Assembly: GCF_000003815.2 (NCBI RefSeq)
Contig: NC_049997.1
Coordinates: forward strand, 16,169,189-16,233,188
Reading direction: 5' to 3'
DNA from: Branchiostoma floridae
Lineage: Eukaryota; Chordata; Leptocardii; Amphioxiformes; Branchiostomatidae
DNA: 64,000 bases
This document shows, piece by piece, positions 52,250 through 63,639 of this stretch (positions within the stretch are counted from its first letter, which is position 1; every line of letters starts with the position of its first letter). Both the position numbers and the translations under genes were made by a program. The notes under the pieces were generated by a model, which did no database searches, was not told where the DNA came from, and saw only the letters and a program-made list of their open reading frames with translations.

Positions 52250-53003
52250 ACTTCCCTGAGCTTGCTGGAAATCCATCCGAATAGAGACATGAACGATTAT
52301 CATATACTTTGTATTTCTCTGGCTAAAGTTTGAGTTGTTAGGTACAAAGTAATCAATTGCAAGTACACAACCTTCCTATGTTTAGTCACTCCATTCTTAG
52401 TTTAGTAGTTGCGCGTTCAAGTCTTTTTTAGCTTAAGTCTATCCGGAAAAAATATATATTCTTTATTTGCTGATATTTAGTGGCGTTTATCAATGAAATA
52501 TTTTAAAGACAAGATATGCTGTAAATATATTGTGGTTGTGACTTCAATGAATCTATGCAAGGAGAGTCACTGTCGCCATAGAACAAGTCTACTGGTATGC
52601 CTTTTAGGTAGTATGTATGGAGGTCGACGGAGCTAGAGGTTACGAAGTGAATACGACGGTGAGAAATGTTATCTGGCATTTCGAATGGGTTAAGGTGACA
52701 AATTGTATATGATACATTGTTCTATCAAACTGTGTAACAGTTATTTGTTGTCCATCGATGAAATTGTGGGAAATTTCTATCTTTTTAAGAAATATTTTTA
52801 ATGCCTTTCTTGGTGTCAAATTGTACGTACGGCTTACAAGTTGTGTTTTTCTGTCCTTAATATATTCTTCTCAACATCTTGCGACGCCTGTGTCTTTTTA
52901 TTCCAACTAGAATTATTTGTAATAGATGATGCTTCAATAAGTATAAAAATATTCAATACGTATTGATATCTAACATAAGTAAAACAAGAAAATCAAAGAT
53001 GAC
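52250..53003 (+). other. DD adaptor gene 2, 3' UTR exon and duplicated 3' flank
   Basis: Aligns with 32633-33385 (CTTGCTG, TGAATCTATGCAA, CCTTTTAGGTAGTATGTA, AATATATTCTTCTCAACATC). The AATAAA of gene 1 is AATGAA here, so polyadenylation may use another site. Confidence 0.6.
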
Positions 53004-53029
53004 AGTAACTATCGTTATATTAATTAAAA

Positions 53030-54021
53030 CCCTCAAGCACCCGACCTTTTTTTGCGACTAAAATGACCGAGTGGGGTCGGACCCCAAAATGTTTTGTTCA
53101 TAAAATCTTAATTCCAATTCCTATCGGTGATCATTGTACATACATTGCTTCGTCAATGTAAGAGGAATATATTGAGATGTTAAGGTATGGCTAATTCCAG
53201 CTTATCATCATAATTTATGCAAAAGATCAGAAGGATCAGTTTTGCACTAAACCTAATCTGACCAAAGGGGGGTAATTTAGAGGCCCTCAGCAACTTTTGC
53301 GGAGTATAACTCATGAACGGCTAGAGCTAAAGCTACGAAACTTGGTAATCTATCACAAAATATTGTTAGCAAAAATTTATAGTCAAAAATTTATAGTCAA
53401 TAAAGTAAGTTTAGCATGTTTTGGGGTTGCCATGGCAACGGAATTGTGACAGGCATATTTTTGCCAAAATTTGCTAATTTCGATTTAAACAAGGTTTTCT
53501 TGGTAATTTACACTTGTTTTCTAACAACAATTAAATTCTATGAAATTTAATGTAATTTTCATGATTCAAAATTTATAACCTATGCTAATTTCATGACGTC
53601 ATTGGTCAAAATCCAAGATGGCCGCCCTTATAAGCTAAATGACGTCATAATGTCGTCATATTATATGGTGATGACACAAATGTTTTTGTGTAGATTTACT
53701 TTTACGTGTTCATAAATCTCTGAAAGTTTGGTGATCATACGATAAGTAGTTCAGGAGTTAGTCTCAAAAGTTTGTTTTAAAAACTGCACATTCTGCTGGG
53801 GTCCGTTTGGACCCCAGATGGACTGAACAAAGACTTTCTTTATAGTGTCCACAGTATTGTACCAATCTTCGTAAAAACTTGGGAGAAGGTACAGCAGATA
53901 TTGACTGACAAATTCACGGAAGTAAATTACTTAGTAATTTTTCTTCAGATCAAAAATGTTCAAATGGCACTTCAAAGTTTTCGCCTGGGGTCCAAATGGA
54001 CCCCACTCAGGTGTTTGAGGG
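53030..54021. mobile_element. piggyBac-like non-autonomous element
   Basis: Inverted ends CCCTCAARCACC with GAGGG then TTAA on the right (54022-54025); left TTAA is degraded (AAAA). Interior has GACGTCAT motifs and CCAAGATGGCCGCC, as in 24152-25112. 992 bp, inserted at the edge of the duplicated gene block. Confidence 0.7.
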
Positions 54022-54139
54022 TTAATCTTTGAATGAGATTCTAGGGACGAAACTTTGACATTTGCAAAATATACAATATCGAAAGAGGAGATGGTAAAAT
54101 GATAGCTTACAAATATATCATACTAATGAGATTTTGTAT

Positions 54140-55410
54140 TTATCCGCTGATGAACTACCTCATATTTGTACAGTTTCTCTCTGGCATCAGTCCATTACCT
54201 AACGTCCTGAACTGTCTGCTACACTCCTCACGTCTATACGGAAACACTCATCACATCTGTACGGCTACACTCATCACATCTGTACGGTTACACTCCTCAC
54301 ATCTGTACGGCTACACTCCTTACATCTGTACGGCTACACTCCTTACATCTGCACGGCTACACTCCTCACATCTGTACGGCTACACTCCTTACATCTGTAC
54401 GGCTACACTCCTCACATCTGTACGGCTACACTCCTTACATCTGTACGGCTACACTCCTCACATCTGTGCGGCTACACTCCTCACATCTGTACGGCTACAC
54501 TCATCACATCTGTACGGCTACACTCCTCACATCTGCACGGCTACGCTCCTCACATCTGTACGGAAACACTCATCACATCAAAAAGTACACATCAAACCTT
54601 CTTTGGGGGCAAGTTGCCTTTATTGTTGGAGATAGTACTAATATTTGACTATACAATAAAAAATCAAGTAAAATACCGTAAGTGTTGCTAATTCCTAAAA
54701 GTGTCAAAATGCAATGGTGAATACCAGAGATTAGTCAAAAGTGTACAAAATATTTACAAAGAAAATCTCAAAGAATTCAAGTATTACGCTTAGATGAACT
54801 ATAACGTCATGGAATATATATACAGCGAGAGAATTGTTCATTGTACTGTACTGTATCATAATATTTCAGTGTAAAGTTAGAACGGCAGGTAAGTTTTCTA
54901 CAAACTCTCACAAGGAAGAACTTCCCTGACGGAAGCTCCTGATTTTTTACAAGTCAAGACTTATCACCACACAATTCTTCAAAGAAGTCAGCTCACTGAA
55001 CTGTCTGCTACACTCCTCACACCTGTACGGTTTGTACACAAGTGTGGGTATCTTCATATCAAGTAGAATACTAATTCAAAACTACCTCACATTTGGTTTG
55101 TCTCTGGTATAAGTCTTTGCGTGGAGCTTCAGATGACCTGGCGCCCTGAGCTGTTTGCTACACTCCTCACATCTGTACAGCATCTACACACGTCTGAATA
55201 TACATATACGTCTTCATATTACCTAGTCTACTGAACTACCTCACATTTGTACAGTTTGTCTCTGGCATGAGTCTTTAAATGGCCTAATGTCCTTAACTGT
55301 CGGCTACACTCCTCACATCTGTACGGCTACACTCCTCACATCAGTACGGTTACACTCATTACATCTGTGGAGCTACACTCCTCACATTTGTACGGCTACA
55401 CTCGATCCTC
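54140..55410 (-). pseudogene. C2H2 zinc-finger pseudogene debris
   Basis: On the minus strand, scattered fragments still read YRCEECSKQ..., for example near 55130-55185 (YRCEECSKQLRAPGHLKLH), 54985-55030 and 54180-54245, separated by stops and non-coding DNA. They match the intact gene at 61584-63221, so this is a decayed relative or partial duplicate. Confidence 0.75.
54236..54585. repeat. 23-bp minisatellite derived from a zinc-finger codon string
   Basis: About 15 copies of CTACACTCCTCACATCTGTACGG-type units. On the minus strand the unit reads CCG TAC AGA TGT GAG GAG TGT AG, i.e. the PYRCEECS part of a finger, looped every 23 bp instead of every 84. Confidence 0.92.
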
Positions 55411-55469
55411 TCATTACCTGCATGTATGCAGGTATGGTTTTGATGCTGGTGGAAACTTTTCGGTAGCCG

Positions 55470-56075
55470 GGGATGTAGGGCGCTGTATCTCGTGAACGGA
55501 TGGTGCGAGCACGACGATTTTTGGTACGTGGGTTGGGGGTGGTAGCCTGACACTCAGGTGTGATTTTGGGCCTCCTGGCGCTTGACCTTGACATTGAAGG
55601 TGGCATTTTTTGTGTTTTTGGGGCACGTTTGGCGCTGTGTGTCCGGAACGATACGCGCCATTGCGACGATTTTTGGTGCATGGGTGGGGGGTTGTTGCCT
55701 GTTGCCTAGGATTGACTTTGGGCCTTGTCGCATTTGAACTTGACCCGGCAGGTCGAATTTTGTGTCCGGGAGGGGTGTTTCCGGAGTTATATCTTCTGAA
55801 CGGCTGGTGCTGGCGCGATGATATTTGGCACATGTGTCGGCGGTGGCTGAATAATGCTCAATTTTGATTTTGGCGCCCTTGGTGCTTGAACTTGACATTT
55901 TAGGTTACCCTTTGTGCGGGCACGGGGCGTGCGCTGTATCTCCGGAACGCAAGGTACCATTATGTTGCTATTTGGTACGTGAGTTGTTTGTGGTGTCCTG
56001 GTGGTTAGGTTTGATTTTGGGCCTCCTAGTGCTTGAACTTGATACTGTATAGGTTGACCCTGTTTTTGTGTGGTT
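55470..56075. repeat. About 150-bp degenerate tandem repeat, 4 copies
   Basis: Copies begin near 55481, 55632, 55786 and 55931 with GCTGTATCTCSNGAACG and share ATTTTTGGTACGTG, TTTTGGGCCTCCT and GCTTGAACTTGA. Several overlapping ORFs on both strands are by-products. Confidence 0.85.
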
Positions 56076-56334
56076 GGGGCATCCTCCCAATATCTGCTTG
56101 GTTTTAAAAACAGATTATGGTTGGGTGTAGAACCATCATCTGGCCTGGGCCACCTTCAATGTATCAGGTTACTTAGTGGCACTGACAGTTTGCCAGATGA
56201 CGGGAGTGTACAAGATTATATATCTGTTGGTCAGGTATAATTGGAGTTTGCTTATTACTCTTTGTGGTGTTTCTAGAGCTGTATAGTACTGAGTTTTAAG
56301 TTCCGGTACAAGTTCCTTTACCCTGTTGGCAATC

Positions 56335-56418
56335 ATGGTTGAACTTGAACTTAAACAGAAGAAGATGCAATTTTCTAATGTGGAGGAGAACTGTATAGAG
56401 TGTGGGCATAAGAGAAAG
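56335..56418 (+). CDS. Possible short first coding exon
   Basis: ATG and 28 open codons (MVELELKQKKMQFSNV, EENCIECGHKRK) to a good donor AAAG|GTATGT. Charged, with a CxxC pair. No downstream partner exon identified; 56420-57090 shows no convincing coding sequence. Confidence 0.25.
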
Positions 56419-58139
56419 GTATGTGTATGATTTGTCCTGTGTTTCTTTTTGTTTCTTTGGTAATGCCATTTCCATACTGTATACAGGTAATTTGTTGTTT
56501 TGGGCTAGTCATATTCGCTTGGTTTTTGGGCCTGCTTAATCTATGGTACAGGCAGGGTTAAGTGGTGGAGGCTTAGCTTTGTTCTGTTTTGAATTCAGTA
56601 TCGTTTGTTGCATTTTGTCGCGGCAAATATATGATGAAATTCCCCTTCTAAGCAACTGCTCATTGGTTTGCGGGGATGTTTGCTGGGTGTTTGCTCTGAC
56701 TACAACAGCTTCTGAACTTTTCAAAGCTTCCATTGCCAGCAGCTTGCCATCTATAAATGGGATTGACAAGGACATTTTTCATAGTAAATTGTGCTGTTAA
56801 ATTTGGCTTAGATACTACAGGAGATTTAGGTTTGGGTTGGATGGATTGAATGAAAATATCATACCACCCTGGGGACTAACTGTTGCTGCTGCATGGGGGC
56901 TACCACTATTCATATTGTCTAATGTCTATGGAACTACAGATAAAAGTATCATTGGTCAAATTATGCAAGTAACATTCCGATGTCAAGTGAATAACACCCC
57001 AGAAATAAATCTTTAATGAATATCATTGGAAGAACACAAACCAAGGAGACTTAGCAGCTGCATTAGGTCAGTACATTGAAATAGGAAGATATCACTGGAA
57101 AAAATGGGTTCAAATGCAGTCAAATCCGGGCCGTTATCTTTCCGTATCCTTGAAGGATACGATCGTTTACGGACAGATGCGAGCGGAATCTGTTACGGAT
57201 CCGAAATTTCGGATTTTCTCGAATCCGGACTAATTAAACACGGAAAAATACGAAATCCGTATTTTTGGCAAATACGGTAGTGGATCCCATTGGTATTTTT
57301 TCGTATCCTTACCGCGGAGAACACGTCGAAACGTCGGTATTTTTCCGTATACTAACCAAATCCCAAACGTATTTGCTACGTATACGTAGATACGAAATTC
57401 GGACTTTCTCGGATTCTAACCAAATCCGAAAGCTGTATCCGCCCGTATTTTGGATACGTTTATGCAGATACGAAATGCGGATTTTCCCGGATCCTAACCA
57501 AATCCGAAAGCTGTATCCCCCGTATTTTGTCTAAGTTTAGATAGTACATACCTACGGAACAATTCAGATTTCGGATTTTCTTGAATGGGATCCAAGAAAA
57601 GTATACGTAGCAAATAAGTGGGGATACAGGTTTCGCATTTGGTTGGATCGGAAATATCCATATACTCTTATATCCAGGTATATAATTTTGCGGCCTTTTA
57701 TTCAAAACTTGTAGTTAACGTCGATGGCATTGGGATCAATCGCAGTGACTGTGCAATTTCAAAATGATTCACGATTCTGTGCTGTGTCCAACCAATTGGT
57801 CCAACTCAGACTCCATTGTCCAGCGACACTCCGGGGCCGGGACCAGGGGTAGTTATTAAAAAGAGCACACGGTTCCAACAGGCTACGGAAGGAGGAATCA
57901 TCCGCTGAGATTTGCGCAGTCCGATCCATATGACTTGTGTTGGATAGGTCGCAAAGTTTGTTCACCTTGCAATCTCGGCTCAAAGTGAATTTACCATTCC
58001 GTGACCTTGCACAAATCTCCAACATAATCCGCCTCATCAACTTTGTACAGAATCCAGGCATCCTAGCGCATATAGCTTGGCGTTCTTTGGGTCGGAGGGG
58101 TCCCAGCTGGAAAGCAAAGTCCCGACCAGAACTTCAGAG

Positions 58140-58208
58140 GTAAAACAGGTCCAAACTTTCTCCATTTCTTCTCCTCTCGTCCAAACTTTCTCCATTTCTT
58201 CTCCTCTC
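58140..58208. repeat. Direct repeat of GTCCAAACTTTCTCCATTTC
   Basis: A 30-bp sequence ending TTCTCCTCTC occurs twice in succession (about 58149-58178 and 58179-58208). Confidence 0.85.
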
Positions 58209-58829
58209 GCAACAGAGGCCCGGAAAATGCTTGCTTCGTCTCGCATAACGGTACATTTGAAATCCCCAGACTTGCCTGTCATTGGGTACTCCCTGTCACA
58301 TGACTCTCATCTGGCCCGAACGGAGACCTGCCCCCGTTGGTGCTGATTGCTTGTTTACCAATTAACACCGAATAAATTTACATTTTAAAAGCACAGTGGC
58401 TGTGACACGCATTTGACCCGGACAAAACACATGAAACGACGCTGAATGGCCGGGAGAAGTGTATTAAACCGTTCGATAGGCGCAGGCAGAATTTCTGTTA
58501 GGACGCCTTTCTAAAGATTCTACTTGTCACTTGTAGCTTTAATACAATTAAACACTCGAATCCTGTGTATTTTGTTATATTTCATTTAGCCATTTATAGC
58601 CTTTCTACAGCGTACGGATGGGTACGGATCCCGGCAGATACCAAGGTATCCGTCAAATCTCTCAAATGTGGATGCGGAAGATTCCGAACAAATACGAACG
58701 AATCCCAGATTCTAAAGGATACGCCAAAGTACCGAACAGATGCGACACTGTATCTGCTGGAATTATAACACACAAGGAATACGCTGTCGCATATACATGG
58801 ATCCCTGGCTGTTAACGAACATGGAAATG

Positions 58830-60350
58830 CTCTTTTTGGGTCAGGAGAGCAAATTAATAGTTTTCAACAAACAAGGTGTATGTCTGATGTCGAGGAACCG
58901 TTCCGCATGCAATAGAGTTGGTTTCGAGGAAATCGGACATTGTTTCGCGAAACCTGAATTTTTTGTGAAAAATGCTCTTTTTGGCTCAGCAGAGGAAATT
59001 ACCATTTGTCGACAAAAAATGTGTATGTCTGATGTCGAGGAACCATTCCGCATGCAATAAAGTTGGTTTCGAGGAAATCGGACATTGTTTCGCGAAACCT
59101 GAATTTTTTGTGAAAAATGCTCTTTTTGGCTCAGCAGAGGAAATTACCATTTGTCGACAAAAAATGTGTATGTCTGATGTCGAGGAACCATTCCGCATGC
59201 AATAAAGTTGGTTTCGAGGAAATCGGACATTGTTTCGCGAAACCTGAATTTTTTGTGAAAAATGCTCTTTTTGGCTCAGCAGAGGAAATTACCATTTGTC
59301 GACAAAAAATGTGTATGTCTGATGTCGAGGAACCATTCCGCATGCAATAAAGTTGGTTTCGAGGAAATCGGACATTGTTTCGCGAAACCTGAATTTTTTG
59401 TGAAAAATGCTCTTTTCGGCTCAGCAGAGGAAATTACCATTTGTCGACAAAAAATGTGTATGTCTGATGTCGAGGAACCATTCCGCATGCAATAAAGTTG
59501 GTTTCGAGGAAATCGGACATTGTTTCGCGAAACCTGAATTTTTTGTGAAAAATGCTCTTTTCGGCTCAGCAGAGGAAATTACCATTTGTCGACAAAAAAT
59601 GTGTATGTCTGATGTCGAGGAACCATTCCGCATGCAATAAAGTTGGTTTCGAGGAAATCGGACATTGTTTCGCGAAACCTGAATTTTTTGTGAAAAATGC
59701 TCTTTTTGGCTCAGCAGAGGAAATTACCAATTGTCGACAAAAAATGTGTATGTCTGATGTCGAGGAACCATTCCGCATGCAATAAAGTTGGTTTCGAGGA
59801 AATCGGACATTGTTTCGCGAAACCTGAATTTTTTGAGAAAAATGCTCTTTTTGGCTCAGTAGAGCAAATTACCATTTTTCGACAAAAAATGTGTATGTCT
59901 GATGTTGAGGAATCGTTCCGCATGCAATGAAGTGGGTTCCGACAAAATCGGACATCGTTTCACAAAACCTGCATTTTTTGTGAAAAATGCTCTTTTTGGC
60001 TCAGGAGAGCAAATTACCATTTTTCGACAAACAAGGTATATGCCTGATGTAGAGGAACCATGCCGCATCCAATAAAGTTGGTTCCGAGGAAATCGGACAT
60101 TGTTTCGCGAAACCTGAATTTTTTGTGAAAAATGCTCTTTTTGGCTCTGGGGAGCAAATTACCATTTTTCGACAAACAAGGTGTATGTCTGATGTCGAGG
60201 AATTTTTCCGCATGCAATAAAGTTGGTTCCGAGGAAATCGGACATTGTTTCGCGAAACCTGTATTTTTTGTGAAAAATGCTCTTTTTGGCTCAAGAGAGC
60301 AAATTACTATTTTTCGACAAACAATGTGTATGTCTGATCGGAAATCGGAC
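58830..60350. repeat. 145-bp satellite, about 10 copies
   Basis: Exact 145-bp period between 58972 and 59842 (TTGGTTTCGAGGAAATCGGA, CATTGTTTCGCGAAACCTGA, GTGTATGTCTGATGTCGAGG...), nearly identical in the middle and diverged at both edges. The repeated 70-77-codon ORFs on both strands are artefacts. Confidence 0.95.
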
Positions 60351-60394
60351 TTCTTTTCGCGAAACCTGCACTTTTTGTGAAAAATGAGAGGTGG

Positions 60395-60800
60395 GGGTAA
60401 CAAATCCATAAAAAATACGAAATGGTATTTCCTAGGATCCGTCTGCCGTGAGGTGGGGCAACGAATCCATAGAAAATACGGAAAGGGTATTTCCTATGAT
60501 CCGTCTGCTGTGAGGTGGGCAACGAATCCATAGAAAATACGGAAAAGGATTTGCTAGGATCCATCTGCCGTGAGGTGGGGCAACGTATTCGTAGAAAATA
60601 CGGGAAAAGGATTTGCTAGGATCCATAGATTGACCCTGGACATTTCTGTCGCGAAGTGGGCCATCTGAACCATAGAAAATACAGAAAAGAGATTCGTTAG
60701 GATCTGCAGATTATCCTTGATGCCTTTTTGCCGTGAAATGGGCCAGCGGATCCATAGAAATACGGAATAGGGATCTTCTAGTATTTGTGTATTTTCAGAA
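60395..60800. repeat. About 63-bp tandem repeat, 6 diverged copies
   Basis: Unit GGATCCGTCTGCCGTGAGGT, GGGGCAACGAATCCATAGAA, AATACGGAAAGGGTATTTCC. Follows the 145-bp array within the same element. Confidence 0.88.
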
Positions 60801-61132
60801 CGTACTTTTATCGAAGAGTGGGCCCGCCGATGGATAAAATGTTTTTATGACGCAAAAGGAAACTCAAGACCAGATTGAACATTGCAGATTTCCAAATTGA
60901 AGGATTCGAGCAAATGACATTTTCGTATTTGTTAACAGTAAGGGATCCAACTGTATACGACATAGTATCTCTTCGTATTTTTCATCCTAGCGGATACAGT
61001 ATCGTATCTGTTCAGTGTTTTGTCGTATCCTATTAGAATCTGTGATTCGTTCGTATTTGTTCGTATTCTTCCGCATCCGCACCTAACGAATACCGCGGTA
61101 TATGCCCGCATCCGTATCCATTTTGTCCAGTG

Positions 61133-61519
61133 TATTAGTATATCATGTGACAGAGTAACTACATGTGCATGGGCCATCTGAGACAAAAAAAGGTAGCGTC
61201 TCAACAACTTCAAAGTACTGTGGTTGGTTACATACTTAAGAAATCCAAAATAAGTAATGTTCATCCATGCAGGTCCAAACTTACAAATTCAGAAAATGGA
61301 ATTTCAGAGTCAGACTTTTGCATGGTGCACAACCAACACGGTAAAAAGCTCATTTTTCCAACCACGTACCACAGACAAAAAGGCAAAAATACACAATAGG
61401 TCTACAGAAACCCAATACATTTCATGCAGGCCTGAGGTCTACGAACTCTTGTTTGTATTGTTTCTTCACACTAGTTTTCACACTACGTAGCTTACTGATC
61501 AACATCAATTTGTACTGTT
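61133..61519. other. Spacer between mobile element and zinc-finger gene
   Basis: No element or coding exon recognised. It would be the 3' UTR of the minus-strand zinc-finger gene; no clear AATAAA on that strand was noted. Confidence 0.4.
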
Positions 61520-61620
61520 TCTCTCCGGCTTGAGTTCTTGTATGGTTCTTCAAATGGCTTGGCGTCATCATTTGCTACACTCCTCACATCTGTACGGCTT
61601 CTCGCCGGTGTGTCTTCATA
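61520..61620 (-). pseudogene. Decayed 20th zinc finger of the C2H2 gene
   Basis: After finger 19 the minus strand reads ACACACCGGCGAGAAGCCGT, where the usual linker has one more AC. This 2-nt loss shifts the frame and the protein ends in REAVQM. The sequence beyond still resembles YRCEECSK but then has stops. Confidence 0.75.
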
Positions 61621-63221
61621 TGTACCTTTAAATTACCCAGCGTACTGAACTGTTTGTTGCACCCATCGTGATCACACGTATAGGGCTTCTCACCGGTATG
61701 AGTTCGCGTATGTACCTTTAGAGCGCCCGCCTGACTGAACTGTTTACTGCACTGCTCACATCTGTAAGGTTTCTCTCCAGTATGAGTCCTCATATGCTGC
61801 CTCAGAGAACTCATGTCACTGAACTGCCTGCTGCACTCCTCACACTTGTAAGGTTTTTCACCGGTATGAGTCCTTAGATGCTTCTTCAGTGTACTCGGGT
61901 CACCGAACTGTTTGCTGCACTCCTCACAACTGTAAGGTTTCTCTCCAGTATGCGTTCTTATATGGATCTTCATAGAACCCAGAGTGCTAAACTGTTTGCT
62001 GCAATGTTCACATTTGTACGGTTTCTCTCCAGTGTGCGTCCTCGTATGCTTCTTTAGAGAGCACAGTTCGCTGAATTCTTTGCTGCACTCCTCACATCTG
62101 TAAGGTTTTTCTCCAGTATGAGTCCTCATATGGCTCGTCAGAGCACCCAGCTCAACGAACTGTTTGCTGCACTGTTCGCATTCGTACTGCTTTTCACCGG
62201 TGTGATACCGCATATGCCTTTTCAGATAATTCAGCTGACAGAATCGTTTGCTGCACTCCTCACATTTGTAAGGTTTCTCACCGGTGTGAGTCCTCATATG
62301 GCTCTTCAGAGAACCCAGCTCACAGAACTGTTTGCTGCACTCCTCACATCTGTATGGTTTCTCACCGGTGTGAGTTCGCATGTGAATCCTCACAGAGTAA
62401 AGCTCGCTGAATTGCCGGCCGCACTCCTCACACCTGTAAGGTGTCTCACCGGTGTGAGTCTTCATATGGCTCTTCAGATGACCTGGCGTTCTAAACTGTT
62501 TGCTGCACTCCTCACACCTGTAGGGTTTCTCACCGGTGTGTGTCCTCATATGAATCTTCAGATAACCCAACCGACTGAAATGTTTGTTGCATTTGTCACA
62601 ACTGTAAGGTTTTTCTCCAGTATGAGTCCTCATATGCATTTTCAGAGAACCCATCTCACTAAACTGCCTACTGCACTCCTCACAGCGATAAGGTTTCTCT
62701 CCGGTATGGGTCCTGATATGCTTCGTCAGATCACTTGGGTCACTGAACTGCTTGCTACACTTTTCGCAATTGTACGGTTTCTCATCGGTATGAGTACGCA
62801 TGTGTCTGTTCAGATGATCAAGTTGACGGAACTGTTTGTTGCACGTGCCACACGTATAGGGCTTCTCACCGGTATGAGTACGCATGTGTGTCCGTAGAGC
62901 ACCCAACTGACTGAACTGTTTGCTGCACTGCTCGCATTTGTAAGGCTTCTCTCCGGTATGAGTCGTCATATGCCTCTTCAGAGAACCCGACTCACTAAAC
63001 TGCCTGCCGCACTCCTCACATCTGTAAGGTTTTTCTCCAGTATGAGTCCTCATATGCTTCTTCAAAGAACTCAGTTCACTGAACTGTTTGCTACATTCCT
63101 CACATTTGTAAGGTTTCTCACCCGTATGTGTCCTCATATGTCTCTTTAGATTATCCAGCTGACTGAACTGTTTGCTGCACTCCTCACACCTATAACTTTT
63201 CTCTCCAGTGTTGGTTGCCAT
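61584..63221 (-). CDS. C2H2 zinc-finger protein, 19 tandem fingers
   Basis: First ATG at 63219-63221 (MATNTGEKSYRCEEC...); the frame is open to 63238, where TTTCTGCAG|TG is a good acceptor, so an upstream exon in phase 1 may supply more N-terminus. The 545-aa product is 19 fingers of 28 residues with TGEKPY linkers; the typical unit is YRCEECSKQFSELGSLKRHM. Finger 19 has a longer C-x4-C (CDHDGC). Recognition positions differ between fingers, so a long specific DNA target is expected; nuclear DNA-binding regulator. No KRAB, SCAN, BTB or ZAD domain in the window. Confidence 0.93.
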   Translation of the reverse strand: MATNTGEKSYRCEECSKQFSQLDNLKRHMRTHTGEKPYKCEECSKQFSELSSLKKHMRTHTGEKPYRCEECGRQFSESGSLKRHMTTHTGEKPYKCEQCSKQFSQLGALRTHMRTHTGEKPYTCGTCNKQFRQLDHLNRHMRTHTDEKPYNCEKCSKQFSDPSDLTKHIRTHTGEKPYRCEECSRQFSEMGSLKMHMRTHTGEKPYSCDKCNKHFSRLGYLKIHMRTHTGEKPYRCEECSKQFRTPGHLKSHMKTHTGETPYRCEECGRQFSELYSVRIHMRTHTGEKPYRCEECSKQFCELGSLKSHMRTHTGEKPYKCEECSKRFCQLNYLKRHMRYHTGEKQYECEQCSKQFVELGALTSHMRTHTGEKPYRCEECSKEFSELCSLKKHTRTHTGEKPYKCEHCSKQFSTLGSMKIHIRTHTGEKPYSCEECSKQFGDPSTLKKHLRTHTGEKPYKCEECSRQFSDMSSLRQHMRTHTGEKPYRCEQCSKQFSQAGALKVHTRTHTGEKPYTCDHDGCNKQFSTLGNLKVHMKTHRREAVQM

Positions 63222-63639
63222 GTTGATCAAATCTGACACTGCAGAAATAACATTGGAAAAAATGTTTTAGAGATTTTATTAGAAATTAATAGTTGCCAGC
63301 ATGTACGGACATTTTGCATTAGTAAAAATGTGCACGTGGCGACAAAATCCAAGTAAACATTACATGTTATTCTTTAGTACTATCTATGTAGTATCAGCTG
63401 TCAGCTGAAAAGAAAAAGAATTTGGCCAAACAGGGACAAAGTAGTTACGGGTTTTGAGTAAGTCTTTTGCAGTCTAGCCAGTGGCAGAACAGTTAACTCC
63501 TAGGCCAATTAACTCCTACTAGACTACCACTTTTGCTAAATTCCCCTATTACTATTCGGCCAGGCGGGATAGAGACTAATGTTTACAATGGTTTATGACC
63601 GAGACAGCAAATCACGATCACCAAATTTGCAGGGAAGGT

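Larger units (their letters stand above)
57093..61132. mobile_element. 4-kb inverted-repeat element carrying two satellites
   Basis: Ends CACTGGAAAAAATGG (57093-57107) and CCATTTTGTCCAGTG (61118-61132). A long inner inverted repeat of about 200 bp links 58614-58830 with 60930-61120 (GGATGCGGAAGATTCCGAAC and inverse). 57120-57660 is dense in CGTATCC / GGATACG words. No transposase found. It may be one element or a shorter one (58.6-61.1 kb) with a detached extra end. Confidence 0.6.

Noticed and set aside
54236-54585. CRISPR-like array of 23-bp repeats
   Set aside because: No spacers between units and clearly eukaryotic context; it is a minisatellite. The 42-, 65-, 74- and 145-bp arrays were rejected as CRISPR for the same reason.
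58972-60068. Series of identical 70-77-codon ORFs on both strands
   Set aside because: 145-bp satellite by-products, present on both strands with the same period.
62118-63149. Plus-strand ORFs of 259 and 63 codons
   Set aside because: Antisense shadow of the zinc-finger gene; periodic pattern follows the 84-bp finger unit.
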